A stretch of 64,000 nt of DNA from Celerinatantimonas diazotrophica (GTDB lineage Bacteria; Pseudomonadota; Gammaproteobacteria; Enterobacterales; Celerinatantimonadaceae): NCBI RefSeq assembly GCF_004339545.1, contig NZ_SMGD01000002.1, forward strand, positions 1 through 64,000. The letters are read 5' to 3'. The position numbers and the translations under genes were made by a program. Under the pieces are notes generated by a model. That model saw nothing but the letters and a program-made list of their open reading frames with translations, was not told the origin of the DNA and made no database searches. Positions 28,299-37,728 of this stretch are shown here, one piece after another. The first letter of the stretch is position 1, and every line of letters starts with the position of its first letter.

Positions 28299-30380
28299 GT
28301 GGTTATGCAGCTGGAACAAACCCCGATAACGGTGCTTAAAGGTGTGGGTGCCAAGTTAGCCGAGAAACTACAGCGACTTGATATTACAACGCTGCAGGAC
28401 CTGTTATTTCATTTGCCGCTACGCTACGAGGATCGCACCCACATTTGGCCGATCAGTGACTTGATGTCCGGTGTACACGTGTGTGTGTGTGGCATAATTG
28501 ATAAAGTCGATACGCTTTATGCCCGACGCCGAATTCTAAGCTGTCGGATCAACGATGGTAGCGGAGCGTTAACTCTCGTCTTTTTTAACTTTAATCAAGG
28601 CCAAAAAAAGGCGATGCAACCCGGGTTGAAGCTGCGCGCATACGGCGAAATTCGCCGTGGTAAACATGGCTGGGAAATCGTCCACCCGGATTACCATATT
28701 TTCGATAGCGATGAAACGCCCGACCTGAACGAGCAGCTCACTCCCGTTTACCCAACCACTGAAGGGCTGCGACAAATTTCGCTGCGCCAGCTCAGCGAAC
28801 AAGCCCTTAAACTCATTGAACAATATCCCCCTCAGCCGCTTATTCCAGAACAAACAGGGCTACTCAAATCTCTACCTCATCTGGATGAAGCGCTTAAGTT
28901 ATTGCATCAGCCAGCACCAGACACGAATCTAGCTGATTTAGAAGATGGCAGCTATCCGCCGTTGCAACGACTTGTCATCGAAGAGTTATGTGCCCATCAA
29001 TTAAGCCTATTGACTCTTCGTCAACAAGCACAACGTGAAACCGCTCTGGTCTTGCCGCCGGCACCTGAACTTGAGCAGCAATTTCTCTCACGGTTAGGTT
29101 TTAGCCCCACCCACGCTCAACGACGAGTAGCCAGTGAAATCAGCCACGACTTATCTCAAAGCTGGCCAATGATGCGGCTGGTACAAGGCGATGTTGGCAG
29201 CGGTAAAACACTCGTTGCAGCACTTGCGGCACTGCATGCACTCGCGCAAGGCCAACAGGTTGCCTTAATGGCTCCCACTGAAATACTGGCAGAACAGCAT
29301 CTCAATAATTTTACCAATTGGCTGACGCCACTGGGATTCACGATCGATTGGTTAGCAGGGAAACAAAAAGCCAAAGCTCGTGAAGAAGCCCTTGCACGCA
29401 TTGCCAGCGGACAGACACAAATGGTGATCGGCACCCATGCGATTTTTCAAGATCAGGTGGCCTTTGCTCATTTGGCGTTAGTGATCATTGATGAGCAACA
29501 TCGTTTTGGGGTCCACCAGCGGCTCGCGCTTCGTGAAAAAGGCACCCACGGTTTTGTTCCGCATCAATTGGTGATGACCGCAACCCCTATTCCGCGGACA
29601 CTGGCAATGACCGCTTATGCTGATTTATCATTATCGATCATCGATGAGCTCCCGCCTGGACGCACGCCAGTGACCACCGTGGTCGTCCCTGATACTCGGC
29701 GCGAAGAAGTGATCACGCGAGTTCATCAGGCTTGCCAGAGCGAAAACCGCCAAGCTTATTGGGTTTGTACTCTGATTGAAGAGTCGGAAGCACTACAATG
29801 CCAAGCCGCCGAAGATACCGCCGCTCAATTGCAGGAACAGCTTCCACAACTACGCATTGGTCTTGTTCATGGGCGAATGAAAGCCCAGGAAAAGCAGTGG
29901 GTTATGGATGAATTTAAAGCTCATCGACTGGATCTCCTGGTCGCAACCACCGTGATTGAAGTTGGCGTCGATGTGCCCAATGCGAGCTTGATGATTATTG
30001 AAAACCCAGAACGACTTGGGCTGGCTCAATTGCATCAGCTGCGCGGGCGAGTTGGTCGAGGACAGATAGCAAGTCACTGTGTATTGCTTTACCACAGCCC
30101 TCTGTCAAAAACAGCCACAGCACGACTCAGTGTATTACGCGATAGTAACGACGGGTTTGTTATCGCAGAACGCGACCTTGAAATTCGCGGTCCAGGAGAG
30201 ATGCTCGGAACTCGTCAAACCGGGCTGGTGAGCTTTAAAATTGCCGATTTGATACGCGATCAGGCGCTGTTAGCACCCGCTCGAGAATTAGCCAACCAAG
30301 TCTTGAGTGAACATCCTGCACTGGTCAAGCCTCTGATTCGTCGCTGGTTAGGCCACCGCGATAAATATGTGCAAGCTTAA
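28299..30380 (+). CDS. recG: ATP-dependent DNA helicase RecG
   Basis: Branch-migration helicase that regresses stalled forks, 693 aa, identical in length to the E. coli protein. An N-terminal wedge/OB domain (VLKGVGAKLAEKLQ; LPLRYEDRT) precedes the SF2 motor: Walker A GDVGSGKT, motif II DEQHRFGV, motif III TATPIPRT and motif VI QLRGRVGRG. The GTG at 28299 or ATG at 28305 are both possible; neither has a clear Shine-Dalgarno. Not in the spoT operon as in E. coli. Confidence 0.96.
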   Translation: MVMQLEQTPITVLKGVGAKLAEKLQRLDITTLQDLLFHLPLRYEDRTHIWPISDLMSGVHVCVCGIIDKVDTLYARRRILSCRINDGSGALTLVFFNFNQGQKKAMQPGLKLRAYGEIRRGKHGWEIVHPDYHIFDSDETPDLNEQLTPVYPTTEGLRQISLRQLSEQALKLIEQYPPQPLIPEQTGLLKSLPHLDEALKLLHQPAPDTNLADLEDGSYPPLQRLVIEELCAHQLSLLTLRQQAQRETALVLPPAPELEQQFLSRLGFSPTHAQRRVASEISHDLSQSWPMMRLVQGDVGSGKTLVAALAALHALAQGQQVALMAPTEILAEQHLNNFTNWLTPLGFTIDWLAGKQKAKAREEALARIASGQTQMVIGTHAIFQDQVAFAHLALVIIDEQHRFGVHQRLALREKGTHGFVPHQLVMTATPIPRTLAMTAYADLSLSIIDELPPGRTPVTTVVVPDTRREEVITRVHQACQSENRQAYWVCTLIEESEALQCQAAEDTAAQLQEQLPQLRIGLVHGRMKAQEKQWVMDEFKAHRLDLLVATTVIEVGVDVPNASLMIIENPERLGLAQLHQLRGRVGRGQIASHCVLLYHSPLSKTATARLSVLRDSNDGFVIAERDLEIRGPGEMLGTRQTGLVSFKIADLIRDQALLAPARELANQVLSEHPALVKPLIRRWLGHRDKYVQA

Positions 30381-30475
30381 AGTAAGCACGCCCAGCGACT
30401 CAAGGCTTTATCTTTGACTTAAAGTTGCGCATAATATGAAAATTATTAATAATTTTTTTGTAATGGGGGGCAAGC

Positions 30476-30763
30476 ATGCCTAAAGCTGTAATTGTGGGTG
30501 ATATTGGAACGGCACACGATGGTTACTATGCAACACCGGTAACGGCTGGCTCAGGAACAGTCAAAATAGATCACATTCCGGCAGCGCGAGTGGGTGACCC
30601 ATTAGCTCCTCATGACAAACCCCATAACCCCAAGCACCCACGCACCATTGCATCCGGTTCATCATCGGTCATTATTGACGGTAAAGCAGCTGCTATTACT
30701 GGTGGTAGCGTGGATTGTGGCGGCGTGACGATCGGTTCAACAAGTGTGAATATTGGGGCCTAA
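30476..30763 (+). CDS. PAAR domain protein (orphan)
   Basis: A 95-aa PAAR-repeat protein, the sharp tip that caps the VgrG spike of a type VI secretion system. Family features are the repeated IPAARVGDPLAPH, TIASGSSSVIIDGKAAAITG and VTIGSTSVNIG strands and the spaced His/Cys that bind zinc at the point (H43/H46-like residues, Cys near 82). It has no C-terminal toxin extension. GGGGGG lies a few bases before the ATG. No VgrG, effector or other secretion gene is in this window; the downstream 370 bases hold no gene. Confidence 0.88.
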   Translation: MPKAVIVGDIGTAHDGYYATPVTAGSGTVKIDHIPAARVGDPLAPHDKPHNPKHPRTIASGSSSVIIDGKAAAITGGSVDCGGVTIGSTSVNIGA

Positions 30764-31132
30764 AATACTCCCCTCGTTAGGCTCTGCAAAAGCGAACCTT
30801 TTGATTGTTCGCCCTTTCGGAATCAGGCGGTTACAATGTTACACATGATTCAATATCAGCTGTCGCTAACCGCTTTCATCAAATCGCAGTCTGAATCTCT
30901 TTCGTCAACAGTCCCTAGCAATCCATCCAAAGCAAAATAAAGTTGCTTAATAAAGTCGCCATTGATACATGGCCGATAAAATTTAATAGTTCAGGTTCAA
31001 TCAGTTGTGTAAAGAAACGAGGATTTTTAGCTGGTCGAGGTTAAATCGGCTATAAACGTAGACAAATAGCCGTTTTAATTTATGCTGTAGTTTTAATGTA
31101 ATACATGATGCTGATTAAAGGCCTGAACCTTC
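30764..31132. other. Non-coding stretch with a repeat-end-like motif
   Basis: No gene is seen. GTCAACAGTCCCTAG at 30904-30918 is identical to the right end of the repeat element at 52934-53200, but the adjoining sequence differs and no opposite end is found. It may be a related element's terminus or a chance match. A 6-bp hairpin (GCGAAC/GTTCGC) lies at about 30793-30813. Confidence 0.4.
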
Positions 31133-33289
31133 ATGAGATGGATACGAGATCTATTTTTTATCATCATATTGATCCTGCTTTGTGCAGTTACTTTTTTTAT
31201 ATTCTCGTTTAATCCGGATGACTACCAGAACCAGTTGCACAACTGGGCACTGCGCCAGGGCTGGCATATTAATTACCAACAAAGTCACTGGCAGTTTACA
31301 GACCCTTTTACCTGGCAGTTAGATAATGTATCACTTGCTAAAGCGGGCGATGTAGCGCTGCTGAGTCCCCATATTTCACTCACACTCAAACCACTAGCCC
31401 TATTTTCTGGCAAACTCGAGCTGGCGCAGTTAAATCTCACTCGGCCTAAAATAACATTTGCTTTAAATCGGCGTGCCTCTTGGCAACTTCATATTCCGGC
31501 CATCAGCCACTATCAAATCGATAACATCAATATTCAAAATGCGCAAATAAGCTGGCAAGACCGCCATGGAAAAATTCCATGGCAGCTCGAAAATGCTCAG
31601 CTTGAGATCCGCAACTGGCATCAACACGGCAACACACCATGGCAATTACGTGGTATTAGCGATGCACTTAAAACCCCAGAAGGGAAACTGACCCAACCGC
31701 AGTTTGATCTGCATATCAGCCATCATCAATGGCAAATCAAGCAGCTTAACTTTCAACTTGCTGGTGCCACTATTGAGACTGACGGGGCATATCATGCAGG
31801 GCAATTAGCGCTCAATCAGATGCAAATCGATGGCTTGAAACTGCAACCCGCACAACTCTCAGATGTCACGCTGCCGTCACTACCTGAATTTATTCAATCA
31901 GTTGATATTAATGACCTGGAGCTTAATTCGGCAAATCTGCAGACACAACTCAGTCATATCCCCTTAGTTGTCAATAACCTCAATGGTGATATTCGTCTGC
32001 TACACTGGCAACGCAATACACCGCAAGCACTAACGGGCAATTTCGATCTCACCATCAATAATATGTTGTTTAGTCAGCTCCCCATTGGGAATTTATCCTT
32101 GCAGGGCGCATTGAGTGGACAATCATTAGCGGTCAATCAGCTATCGGCCCAATTACAACCTGGCCAGCTGAACGCATCGTTTAATTACAACTGGCAAAAA
32201 CAACCTAATCTTGATATTACCAGTTTAAATGCCAGCAATGCGGTCATTGCACTCTCTGATACGAGCGAACAAACGATTAAGACGCTCAGGAAAGTCTGGC
32301 CAGTTACATTAAAAGTCGATCAAGCGAGTTTTAATGATATGAAGTTGCTCTCCTACAACAGTGCATTGCCACTCTCAATTCGCAGTATGGAGCTTTCATT
32401 GAGCGACCTGAAGTTGTTAGATCAAGGTCAATTCGTGTCATTAAAACAGGCGCTTCACCCTGATACCAGTATCTTCTGGCAAGCACCCGATGTCGCTTTT
32501 CGCGGATTAATTATTAACAACGCCAGTGTCGATTTGGGGCCTGACCAGAATCCAGATCAAACCCATATCAACCTATATGGGGAGCTGCCTCAAGGGCAAC
32601 TTCAATGGCAAGCGACACTGCAAAATCAGCAACCCAGCTTACCGTGGAATGGCAAATTATCTGTATTGATTTTAGATATCTCACCCCTATCGAGGCTCAC
32701 CTCAAACAGCGATTTTAAACTCGGTGGGGATCTAGAAATCGACGGTCACTTATCAGGGGCTCTTAGCAAAGGGCTATCCAGTGTTAATGGCCAACTTTCT
32801 GCGAGTAGTTCACAGTTGGCATTTAACCGTAATCTGCAACCGCTATGGCAACAATTGCTCAAGGATCCCAAAACATCACTGCCGGCCCATCAAGAGCTAC
32901 TGACTCAAGGAGTATCGGCACTATGGCAAGATCCTAAGCAAATTCCTGAAGGTACGACCTTATTTAATCAGGCCAAACTGAATGTGGATATCACTCAGGG
33001 GGTTATTCAGGTCGATCAAACACAGCTTTCCAGCCAACCCTATAACTGGTTAGTCAGCGGGCAAATTGATCTGAACAATCAGCAATACAATGCACTCAGC
33101 ATTGGTGTTACCGATCAAGGCTGTGTGTTACTTAGCCAGCTGTTAGACGGGCCTTGGCGGGCCCCACAGGTTCGCATCGATCAATATCAAATCGACCAGA
33201 GTTATCTACCTCAAACGAATACGTTCGTCAAAGATAGCCAGAGTTCAGGAAAATGCCAGCTCAAACCAGTAGCATCGCCTGCTCAATGA
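31133..33289 (+). CDS. AsmA family protein
   Basis: A 718-aa protein with one N-terminal membrane anchor (about 5-28) and a long, beta-rich periplasmic part, as in AsmA/TamB-like lipid-transfer proteins that affect the outer membrane. The N-terminal block (SFNPDDYQNQLHNWALRQGW, then ISLTLKPLALFSGKL) and the C-terminal INGQLSAS-like stretch (GLSSVNGQLSASSS) are typical of AsmA. The Shine-Dalgarno is weak. Its last 29 bases overlap the convergent LysR gene. Function in this organism is inferred from the family. Confidence 0.82.
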   Translation: MRWIRDLFFIIILILLCAVTFFIFSFNPDDYQNQLHNWALRQGWHINYQQSHWQFTDPFTWQLDNVSLAKAGDVALLSPHISLTLKPLALFSGKLELAQLNLTRPKITFALNRRASWQLHIPAISHYQIDNINIQNAQISWQDRHGKIPWQLENAQLEIRNWHQHGNTPWQLRGISDALKTPEGKLTQPQFDLHISHHQWQIKQLNFQLAGATIETDGAYHAGQLALNQMQIDGLKLQPAQLSDVTLPSLPEFIQSVDINDLELNSANLQTQLSHIPLVVNNLNGDIRLLHWQRNTPQALTGNFDLTINNMLFSQLPIGNLSLQGALSGQSLAVNQLSAQLQPGQLNASFNYNWQKQPNLDITSLNASNAVIALSDTSEQTIKTLRKVWPVTLKVDQASFNDMKLLSYNSALPLSIRSMELSLSDLKLLDQGQFVSLKQALHPDTSIFWQAPDVAFRGLIINNASVDLGPDQNPDQTHINLYGELPQGQLQWQATLQNQQPSLPWNGKLSVLILDISPLSRLTSNSDFKLGGDLEIDGHLSGALSKGLSSVNGQLSASSSQLAFNRNLQPLWQQLLKDPKTSLPAHQELLTQGVSALWQDPKQIPEGTTLFNQAKLNVDITQGVIQVDQTQLSSQPYNWLVSGQIDLNNQQYNALSIGVTDQGCVLLSQLLDGPWRAPQVRIDQYQIDQSYLPQTNTFVKDSQSSGKCQLKPVASPAQ

Positions 33290-34145
33290 GGCAGTCACGC
33301 AAAGGGTTGCTGCCGGCATCCTTACGCCAAACAAAATGAAACTGACGACTAATATTTAGCTCATCAACCGATAGGATTTTGAGTTGGCCATGCTTGACCC
33401 GTGGCAAAACAATTCGTTTAGGCAGACAACTGGCATATTGACCACTTTCAAGCAATGCCATAATCGTCGGAACATGCGTGAATTCACGCCAAATATTGAG
33501 CTTGTTGATATGTGTTGACACGCTACTGGTGAACGTTTCTCGAGTCCCGGAACCCGGTTCACGCAACACCCAACGCAACGCACTCAACTCATGCATTGCC
33601 ACTGATTCTTGAGTTGCTAGCGAATGGCTCGCCCCTACCACGATCACCAACTCATCATCACACCAATGAACGCTTTTAATACGTGGCTCATCACAACGTC
33701 CTTCGATCACCCCAAGTTCCAACTCATGGTGCAATAGACGCAAGATCACCTGTTCACTGTTACTAACTAACGGCTCCAGTCGCAGTTGCGGGTACAACTC
33801 ATCCAGCCGACAGACCAATGCCGGTAGCAACACTTCAGCAATCGTTTGGCTAATGCCCATTCGCAACAACCCTGACAATAGATGCCGGCCTTGAAAACCT
33901 TGCTCAATCTGAGTGGCATCATGTAATAGTCGTTTCGCCCGAGGCCGCAACCAATAACCCCAGGCATTTAGGATAAGTCGTCTGCCCGAGCGCTCAAATA
34001 GAGGATGTCCCAGTTGTTGTTCAAGCTGGGCAAGCGCCATACTGGCAGCGGACTGAGTCATCGCTAAATGTTCAGCGGCCAAACTCACACTGCCAAACTG
34101 AGCGACCGCATCGAACACAGCCATCTGTTTAAGTGAAAAACTCAT
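33261..34145 (-). CDS. LysR family transcriptional regulator (YeiE-like)
   Basis: A 294-aa regulator: N-terminal winged helix-turn-helix (AVAQFGSVSLAAEHLAMTQS; residues about 8-60) and a periplasmic-binding-protein-like effector domain (about 90-290). It is divergent from the YeiH-like transporter gene, 106 bases away, an arrangement known for yeiE-yeiH, so it probably controls that gene. The effector is unknown. Its 3' end overlaps the AsmA gene tail to tail. Confidence 0.9.
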   Translation of the reverse strand: MSFSLKQMAVFDAVAQFGSVSLAAEHLAMTQSAASMALAQLEQQLGHPLFERSGRRLILNAWGYWLRPRAKRLLHDATQIEQGFQGRHLLSGLLRMGISQTIAEVLLPALVCRLDELYPQLRLEPLVSNSEQVILRLLHHELELGVIEGRCDEPRIKSVHWCDDELVIVVGASHSLATQESVAMHELSALRWVLREPGSGTRETFTSSVSTHINKLNIWREFTHVPTIMALLESGQYASCLPKRIVLPRVKHGQLKILSVDELNISRQFHFVWRKDAGSNPLRDCLIEQAMLLV

Positions 34146-34251
34146 ATCAATTTTTCTGATTTAAAATATCAAAACTATTCGTTTCATAAATAAATAGCAA
34201 GTCCGTAGACTACTCAGTTCTATTTTTAGCATCTTAATAAAGGAATAATAG

Positions 34252-35268
34252 ATGAAAACGCTCTTTCCCGGCCTAATGCTCACGTTAGTCACAGCGCTGA
34301 TCGGGTCAGTCATTAGCCATTATGTCAGTCAATGGGTCGCCTTAAGCCCATTGATGGTCGGTCTGATATTAGGGATTATCATTGCTAATTCACCACTTGA
34401 AGGACGACTGCATCCAGCTGCTCAAGGGCTCGGATTTTCACAAAGTCGCTTATTGCGCCTCGGTGTGATGTTATTCGGTTTACATATTACGGTTTCAGAA
34501 CTGATCGCAATTGGTTGGCCAGGTATCGGCTTGGCCGTCGTCATGGTCAGTTCCGTACTGATTGTTGGTTACTGGTTAGGGACACGCGTTTTTAAACTTC
34601 CTGCAGAACTAGCGCTATTGACTGCATCCGGAACAGGGATCTGCGGAGCTGCAGCCGTCATGGCTGTCGATCCTGTGATTAAACCCAAAGATGAATATGT
34701 GGTGGTTGCTGTGGCGACTGTTGTGATCTTTGGGACGTTAGCCATGTTTGGCTATCCATTAATCTTCCCATTCTTACATATGTCGCAAGATGCCTTTGCA
34801 GCACTGGCTGGCTCAACTACGCATGAAGTCGCACAGGTCGTCGTGATTGGCGAGAGTATCAGTCCACAGGCCGCGAACGTTGCCGTGATTGTCAAACTCG
34901 CGCGCGTGATGTTGCTAGCCCCCGTATTGCTGATTATCAGTTGGCTCTGGCAACGACGCACCGCCGCACAAAGCAATACCGGCACACAAAGTCGCGGCAA
35001 AATTACCATTCCATGGTTTGCCTTTGGCTTTATTGCGGTGGTTTTAATCAACGGTTATCTGCCGATCACACACAGTATTCGCAGTGCCCTGCTGGAATTT
35101 GACACATTAATTCTCGCAATGGCCATGTCCGCGCTAGGCTTTAATACTCGACTTAAAAACATCCGTGCCAGCAGCGCTAAAGCACTGCTTTTAGCACTGT
35201 GTCTGTTTGTGATGATGGTGACGATCTCTTCAACTCTGATCCACTTTTTCTGGCCGGCGACACTGTAG
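34252..35268 (+). CDS. yeiH: YeiH-family (UPF0324) membrane transporter
   Basis: A 338-aa inner-membrane protein with about ten segments of the UPF0324 / putative sulfate exporter family. Conserved blocks are LGIIIANSP, LLRLGVMLFGLHITVSEL, LLTASGTGICGAAAVMAVDP and AALAGSTTHEVAQVV. AAGGAA precedes the ATG. The divergent LysR gene probably regulates it. The transported substrate of the family is poorly settled. Its last 39 bases overlap fabY, which is convergent. Confidence 0.88.
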   Translation: MKTLFPGLMLTLVTALIGSVISHYVSQWVALSPLMVGLILGIIIANSPLEGRLHPAAQGLGFSQSRLLRLGVMLFGLHITVSELIAIGWPGIGLAVVMVSSVLIVGYWLGTRVFKLPAELALLTASGTGICGAAAVMAVDPVIKPKDEYVVVAVATVVIFGTLAMFGYPLIFPFLHMSQDAFAALAGSTTHEVAQVVVIGESISPQAANVAVIVKLARVMLLAPVLLIISWLWQRRTAAQSNTGTQSRGKITIPWFAFGFIAVVLINGYLPITHSIRSALLEFDTLILAMAMSALGFNTRLKNIRASSAKALLLALCLFVMMVTISSTLIHFFWPATL

Positions 35269-36168
35269 CCGTCGAAGTAAAAATAGCCCTTCAAACTCGG
35301 CGACCAGATGGTCGCTACTATAAAGCTCAACTGCAATTTTAAAGCGGGTCCGCGAGTGGCCCGCATTAAATGAGTTAGACATATTGACCACTTGAGAACG
35401 TTGCGTCTGAGCCGAACATTCACCTTGAATGGGTCGGCGATATTGGATCTGAGCATCGACTAAGGTAATTTCGGCATCCATATTCAGCTCTTCTAGCGCC
35501 AGCCACAAAAGCGACCAAGCGGTAAGTAATGCCTGACAATAACTGCTACCAGCAAACATCGACTCATATGCATTGGCATTGCCACCCAGTGACAGACGGG
35601 TTTCTAACAACTCATTATCATAACGCGTCAGTTTGAAGCCGATTTTTTCACTCAGTGGGATACGTTCGTAGATCTCCTGATAGAGCTTATGGCAAAGCGC
35701 AGCACTGCGCGTAAAATGACACGGCTCATCAAGATGTTTAACCATCTGTTGCTGAAAGAAGGTCGTCTTATAGTAATACGGCTCACCATCAGGTAAATAA
35801 CCAGCCTGAGTAAAGAAATCTAGCGACTTTTGATCTCTGGCGGTCAATACAATTCGCCGCACCCCTTCCGAGAGTGCAGCTTGTTCGAGCGAGCGCATCA
35901 CCATCAACCCAAAACCCTGCTTACGATAATCCGAACTCACTGCAATATGACGGATCAAGGCTTCTTCACTGTCGCTGATAAATAATCGGCCAATAGCGAC
36001 AATCTCGCCTTGTTCATTGAGCACCATGCGATGTTGACTATACGCATCATAGGCATCGCGCTCACTGCCCAATGGCAGATGTAGCGGTTTGTTTAAAACT
36101 TCCCAGCGAAACTGAAAATATCGCTCTAACTGCTCATCGCTTTCTGGGGTTATAATCTGGTACTTCAT
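35230..36168 (-). CDS. fabY: FabY/YiiD: GNAT domain fused to a thioesterase-like domain
   Basis: A 312-aa two-domain protein. Residues about 1-145 form a GNAT acetyltransferase (IRHIAVSSDYRKQGFGLMVM is the acetyl-CoA loop); residues about 160-300 form a hot-dog thioesterase-like domain (GNANAYESMFAGSSYCQALL). This architecture is YiiD of E. coli, and FabY proteins of this type can start fatty acid synthesis as acetoacetyl-ACP synthases. It lies upstream-to-downstream in yihY-dtd-fabY as in E. coli. It overlaps yeiH by 39 bases at the 3' end. Confidence 0.9.
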   Translation of the reverse strand: MKYQIITPESDEQLERYFQFRWEVLNKPLHLPLGSERDAYDAYSQHRMVLNEQGEIVAIGRLFISDSEEALIRHIAVSSDYRKQGFGLMVMRSLEQAALSEGVRRIVLTARDQKSLDFFTQAGYLPDGEPYYYKTTFFQQQMVKHLDEPCHFTRSAALCHKLYQEIYERIPLSEKIGFKLTRYDNELLETRLSLGGNANAYESMFAGSSYCQALLTAWSLLWLALEELNMDAEITLVDAQIQYRRPIQGECSAQTQRSQVVNMSNSFNAGHSRTRFKIAVELYSSDHLVAEFEGLFLLRRLQCRRPEKVDQS

Positions 36169-36201
36169 GCCAAACTCCTTGCCCTTATGACTTATCGAGC
36201 A

Positions 36202-36639
36202 CTAAACCTGTAGCCAAAATGTCATTGGCCCATCATTAACCAGCCCAACTTGCATATCCGCACCAAATTCGCCAGTGGCGACACGCAAGCCGAATGCTTC
36301 GCATTGCTGGCAAAATTGCTGATACAGTTGCTTAGCCAACTCAGGCTCGGCAGCTTTTGAAAAACCAGGACGCAAACCTTTGTGAGTATCAGCGCACAAC
36401 GTAAATTGCGAAACCACCAATAACTCCCCGCCCGCTTGACTGACATTTAAGTTTGTTTTGCCATCACTATCGGCAAATACCCGATAGTGACAAACCTTGC
36501 GAGCCAGTTCTGCTGATTTTATCTCATCATCGTCCTGCTCAACTCCCAATAATACCAGTAGCCCGTTATCTATCGAGCCCACAGTTTGCCCAGCAACAAT
36601 CACAGATGCTTGCATCACACGCTGAATTAAACCAATCAT
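36202..36639 (-). CDS. dtd: D-aminoacyl-tRNA deacylase
   Basis: Removes D-amino acids wrongly attached to tRNA; 145 aa, normal length, cytoplasmic. The active-site segments SQFTLCADT and [11 protein letters not shown] (the Gly-Pro pair that enforces chirality) are present. It starts five bases after the stop of yihY, so translation is probably coupled. The order yihY-dtd-yiiD is conserved with E. coli. Confidence 0.96.
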   Translation of the reverse strand: MIGLIQRVMQASVIVAGQTVGSIDNGLLVLLGVEQDDDEIKSAELARKVCHYRVFADSDGKTNLNVSQAGGELLVVSQFTLCADTHKGLRPGFSKAAEPELAKQLYQQFCQQCEAFGLRVATGEFGADMQVGLVNDGPMTFWLQV

Positions 36640-36644
36640 TACCT

Positions 36645-37499
36645 TTACTGCTCCTCATCATCACTGGGGTTTTCGTGCTCATATTCATCAAGCGCGGCAC
36701 TGATTTCTGCACCAAATAACACAATAATCCAACTTAGATACACCCAGAAAAATAAGATAGGCACTGCGGCCAACGCCCCATAAATAGCTTGATACGAGTT
36801 AAACGATGCTAAATATAAAGCGAAGCCGCGTTTGCCCAGCTCAAATAAAATACCCGCAAACAATGCCCCCACAAAGGCATGGCCGATACGCACCCGTTTA
36901 TTGGGCATAATCAAATACAATAACATAAAAGCAATGGTGGATAGCCCCACAGGCACAAATCGCAACACCCCCGCAAATGCCTCATTAGCAAAAAATTCGA
37001 GCGAAAAGATATAAGAACTCACCGCTAAACTCGCACCAACTAAGACAGGCCCGAGCGTTAAGATCATCCAGTAAGTAGGCAATGCCCGAATCAAACTGCG
37101 TGAACGAGTACGGCGCCAGATCCGATTCAACGCATTTTCAACCGATGCGATCAACATGACAGCCACCACTAACAAGAAAATACCGCCAATTGTCGTCGTA
37201 CGGTTTGCATTCGCGACAAATCGATTGACCTGCATGCGGATCACATCTGAGGCCGCAGGGACAAAATTGCTAAATAACAAATCTTCTAAATGAGCCTGTA
37301 CCCCGGAAAATGCAGGCACCGCACTGATAATGGCAAAGACGACAGCGATCATCGGCACGAGCGACAATAATGTCGTATAGGCCAACGCGCCAGCCATCGA
37401 GGTTAATCGATCTGAGCGAATTCGTTGCACTAGAAACACGACAAAAGGCCCGCCATGTAGTCGCCAATATTTAAACCATTGCCCTAACACACTGCGCAT
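36645..37499 (-). CDS. yihY: YihY/BrkB family inner membrane protein
   Basis: A 284-aa UPF0761 protein with about six membrane segments, once proposed as RNase BN but now regarded as a membrane protein of unknown role. Family blocks are [17 protein letters not shown] and [20 protein letters not shown]; the tail is acidic. The start at 37499 is chosen because AAGGAA lies nine bases upstream; an in-frame start 20 codons earlier has no such site. First gene of yihY-dtd-fabY. Confidence 0.92.
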   Translation of the reverse strand: MRSVLGQWFKYWRLHGGPFVVFLVQRIRSDRLTSMAGALAYTTLLSLVPMIAVVFAIISAVPAFSGVQAHLEDLLFSNFVPAASDVIRMQVNRFVANANRTTTIGGIFLLVVAVMLIASVENALNRIWRRTRSRSLIRALPTYWMILTLGPVLVGASLAVSSYIFSLEFFANEAFAGVLRFVPVGLSTIAFMLLYLIMPNKRVRIGHAFVGALFAGILFELGKRGFALYLASFNSYQAIYGALAAVPILFFWVYLSWIIVLFGAEISAALDEYEHENPSDDEEQ

Positions 37500-37728
37500 G
37501 ATCCAAGATTCCTTATTATTGAGTCTCACCATATTAACTGAGCAAAGAGTCAGCGCCAATCATTGCCAGAGCCCATTGAATAATCCGGTTGTGAATCGAA
37601 CGTTTTTTGAACTGGGTCACGTTTTTTGCTAAACTCGCGGCTCTTTTATCTAGCTCGTTAAAATTTTGTTGCAAAAATGACGTAAATCACGCGTTGCAAC
37701 AGCTAACCGCTAGCCTTACTTGATGTAA

